Shown here: piece by piece, positions 63,901 through 64,000 of the stretch
How positions within the stretch are numbered: the first letter of the stretch is position 1
Layout: each line of letters opens with the position of its first letter
DNA from: Lineus longissimus
Lineage: Eukaryota > Nemertea > Pilidiophora > Heteronemertea > Lineidae
Direction: 5' to 3'
Assembly (NCBI RefSeq): GCF_910592395.1
Contig: NC_088315.1
Location: forward strand, 4,528,501-4,592,500
Length of the DNA: 64,000 nucleotides
Notes under the pieces: model-generated
Seen by the model: only the letters and a program-made list of their open reading frames with translations
Database searches by the model: none
Told to the model about the DNA's origin: nothing
Program-made: the position numbers and the translations under genes

Positions 63901-64000
63901 ATTCACCGCGGTGACCAGATCATGATGGTAGATGGCATGAGCCTGCTCGATATCACTCTGTCTCAGGCTCAGAATATCCTTAAGGAAGCTCTGAAAAGAC
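51944..64000 (+). CDS. USH1C: Harmonin (USH1C-like PDZ scaffold), 3' end outside the window
   Basis: A cytoplasmic scaffold; in vertebrates it organises Usher and brush-border cadherin complexes, and that role here is inferred. Exons: 51944-51988, 52580-52647, 53191-53274, 54411-54538, 54777-54850, 55109-55303, 55514-55611, 55784-55928, 56219-56403, 57569-57672, 58885-58971, 59140-59216, 60385-60561, 60986-61078, 61342-61425, 61828-61961, 63150-63222, 63449-63502, 63617-63722, 63896-64000+. Together they give 705 codons with every phase consistent. The start MLEMEKRVAKDF and LFEDIRPLIPLRHQMEYD match the harmonin N-terminal domain. FTNEQIAGRQ...IKK followed by EGGTDSPIGGKIVVSEIY matches the run into PDZ3 of harmonin rather than whirlin or PDZD7. 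The second ATG (51953) has the better Kozak context and aligns with the vertebrate start. The long middle region suggests the b-like isoform layout. Confidence 0.96.
52236..52250 (+). repeat. Poly(G) tract of 15 in harmonin intron 1
   Basis: Fifteen consecutive G follow a short (tg)n run. Confidence 0.9.
54478..55222 (+). other. Harmonin PDZ1 (over three exons)
   Basis: Residues about 89-171, from LCVIRLQRMGGDSLGFSVRGG to IVLKVLRV. The carboxylate-binding loop is SLGF (101-104). HGVGIYVSHVVPES and VGDQIVRVNG follow in canonical order, and the alpha-B helix starts with HEEVLNLI, whose His is typical of class I PDZ domains. Upstream, residues 1-80 form the helical N-terminal domain. Confidence 0.92.
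55562..56266 (+). other. Harmonin PDZ2 (over three exons)
   Basis: Residues about 215-295, from EVRLFVNMTGAESFGCSICSGP through GIFVQSIKLGSLAEEAGLEVGDQI and VNGSNFHNIRHSEAVVALKSS to NITLR. The binding loop is SFGC rather than GLGF; human harmonin has GLGC here. The alpha-B helix again begins with His. Confidence 0.92.
56892..56970 (+). repeat. 40-bp tandem duplication in harmonin intron 9
   Basis: The unit starting aacaaagataccatgt and ending gactggtgacaggtgac occurs at 56892 and 56932, with one mismatch in the part compared. Confidence 0.9.
58524..58672 (+). repeat. Compound tandem repeat in harmonin intron 10
   Basis: Four copies of a 13-17-bp unit (cagaactaattgaata) pass directly into about eight copies of an 11-bp AT unit (aagatatattt). 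It is a simple minisatellite about 210 bp upstream of exon 11. Confidence 0.88.
59590..60011. mobile_element. 422-bp Harbinger-like MITE in harmonin intron 12
   Basis: Terminal inverted repeats of 33 bp (59590-59622 and 59979-60011) differ at one position; the left one begins ggccacatgttttttatttc. Direct repeats TTA flank both ends (59587-59589 and 60012-60014). A 3-bp TWA target duplication with GG-starting TIRs is the PIF/Harbinger pattern. There is no coding capacity; the interior has an AT-rich motif near both ends (ggtcggg...aaataaaat). The near-identical TIRs suggest a recent insertion. Confidence 0.8.
60986..61961 (+). other. Harmonin Pro/Ser/Thr-rich linker exons
   Basis: Exons 14-16 (residues about 490-593) encode low-complexity, probably disordered sequence such as RRPPPIQLRPV, TPPTPTIASK and SLTPTPSQ. 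Two of the three exons (93 and 84 nt) are phase 0-0 and multiples of three, so they can be skipped without a frame change. This matches the isoform-specific PST region of vertebrate harmonin-b in position. Confidence 0.7.
62733..63110 (+). repeat. 63-bp minisatellite in harmonin intron 16
   Basis: Repeat starts (catcaggtaaaggttataac) recur exactly every 63 bp at 62761, 62824, 62887, 62950 and 63013, with degenerate edges. Each unit contains three related ~21-bp sub-units built on aggtaaag(a)gttat. The array ends about 40 bp before the acceptor of exon 17. Confidence 0.92.
63479..64000 (+). other. Harmonin PDZ3, truncated by the window edge
   Basis: Residues from about 628. VIFVKIKKDGLPLNMSIEGG gives strand A to B with PLNM at the binding loop. 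It is followed by SPIGGKIVVSEIYVGGAVYRQGGIHRGDQIMMVDG and the alpha-B helix TLSQAQNILKEALKR. The last strand and the C-terminus (where a PDZ-binding motif would be) lie outside the window. Confidence 0.9.

Overview
This is an AT-rich piece of an invertebrate animal genome, probably marine. Genes are split by GT-AG introns, there is no long uninterrupted ORF, and the non-coding DNA carries short DNA transposons, a LINE-like 3' tail, tRNA-derived fragments and many minisatellites. The Amt-type ammonium transporter argues against a vertebrate, because vertebrates keep only Rh proteins. I cannot name the species. The palindromic octamer TACATGTA is strongly over-represented.

Three genes are certain. 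(1) A Cys-loop receptor subunit of the nicotinic acetylcholine receptor (nAChR) alpha type lies on the + strand, with its core exons between 38988 and 43025. Its signal-peptide exon is probably at 8652-8727, which would make 8.7-39 kb mostly one very long first intron. (2) An ammonium transporter lies on the - strand (49967 down to 46598): 9 coding exons, 468 residues, apparently complete. (3) Harmonin (USH1C-like) lies on the + strand from 51944 and runs off the right edge. Twenty coding exons are visible, giving an N-terminal harmonin domain, PDZ1, PDZ2, a long charged coiled coil, a Pro/Ser-rich linker and most of PDZ3. The receptor and transporter converge; the transporter and harmonin are head to head, with about 2 kb between their starts.

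Layout: 1-8.6 kb, no recognisable gene; 8.65 kb, candidate receptor exon 1; 8.7-39 kb, presumed intron with two or three phase-compatible mini-exon candidates, a broken tRNA-Pro-like gene at 14.6 kb, a LINE-like tail at 24.6 kb and several duplications; 39-43 kb, receptor core; 43-46.6 kb, 3' UTR, a MITE and an unexplained ORF-like block; 46.6-50 kb, transporter; 50-51.9 kb, shared upstream region; 51.9-64 kb, harmonin, with a Harbinger-like MITE and a 63-bp minisatellite in its introns.

The three genes do not form an operon or pathway. Possible novelty lies in details: receptor binding-site and pore residues that depart from the nicotinic consensus, a possible Phe-gate substitution in the transporter, two short harmonin introns that are in frame and stop-free, and the candidate receptor mini-exons. 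I saw no prokaryote-type system, virus or undescribed multi-gene locus.
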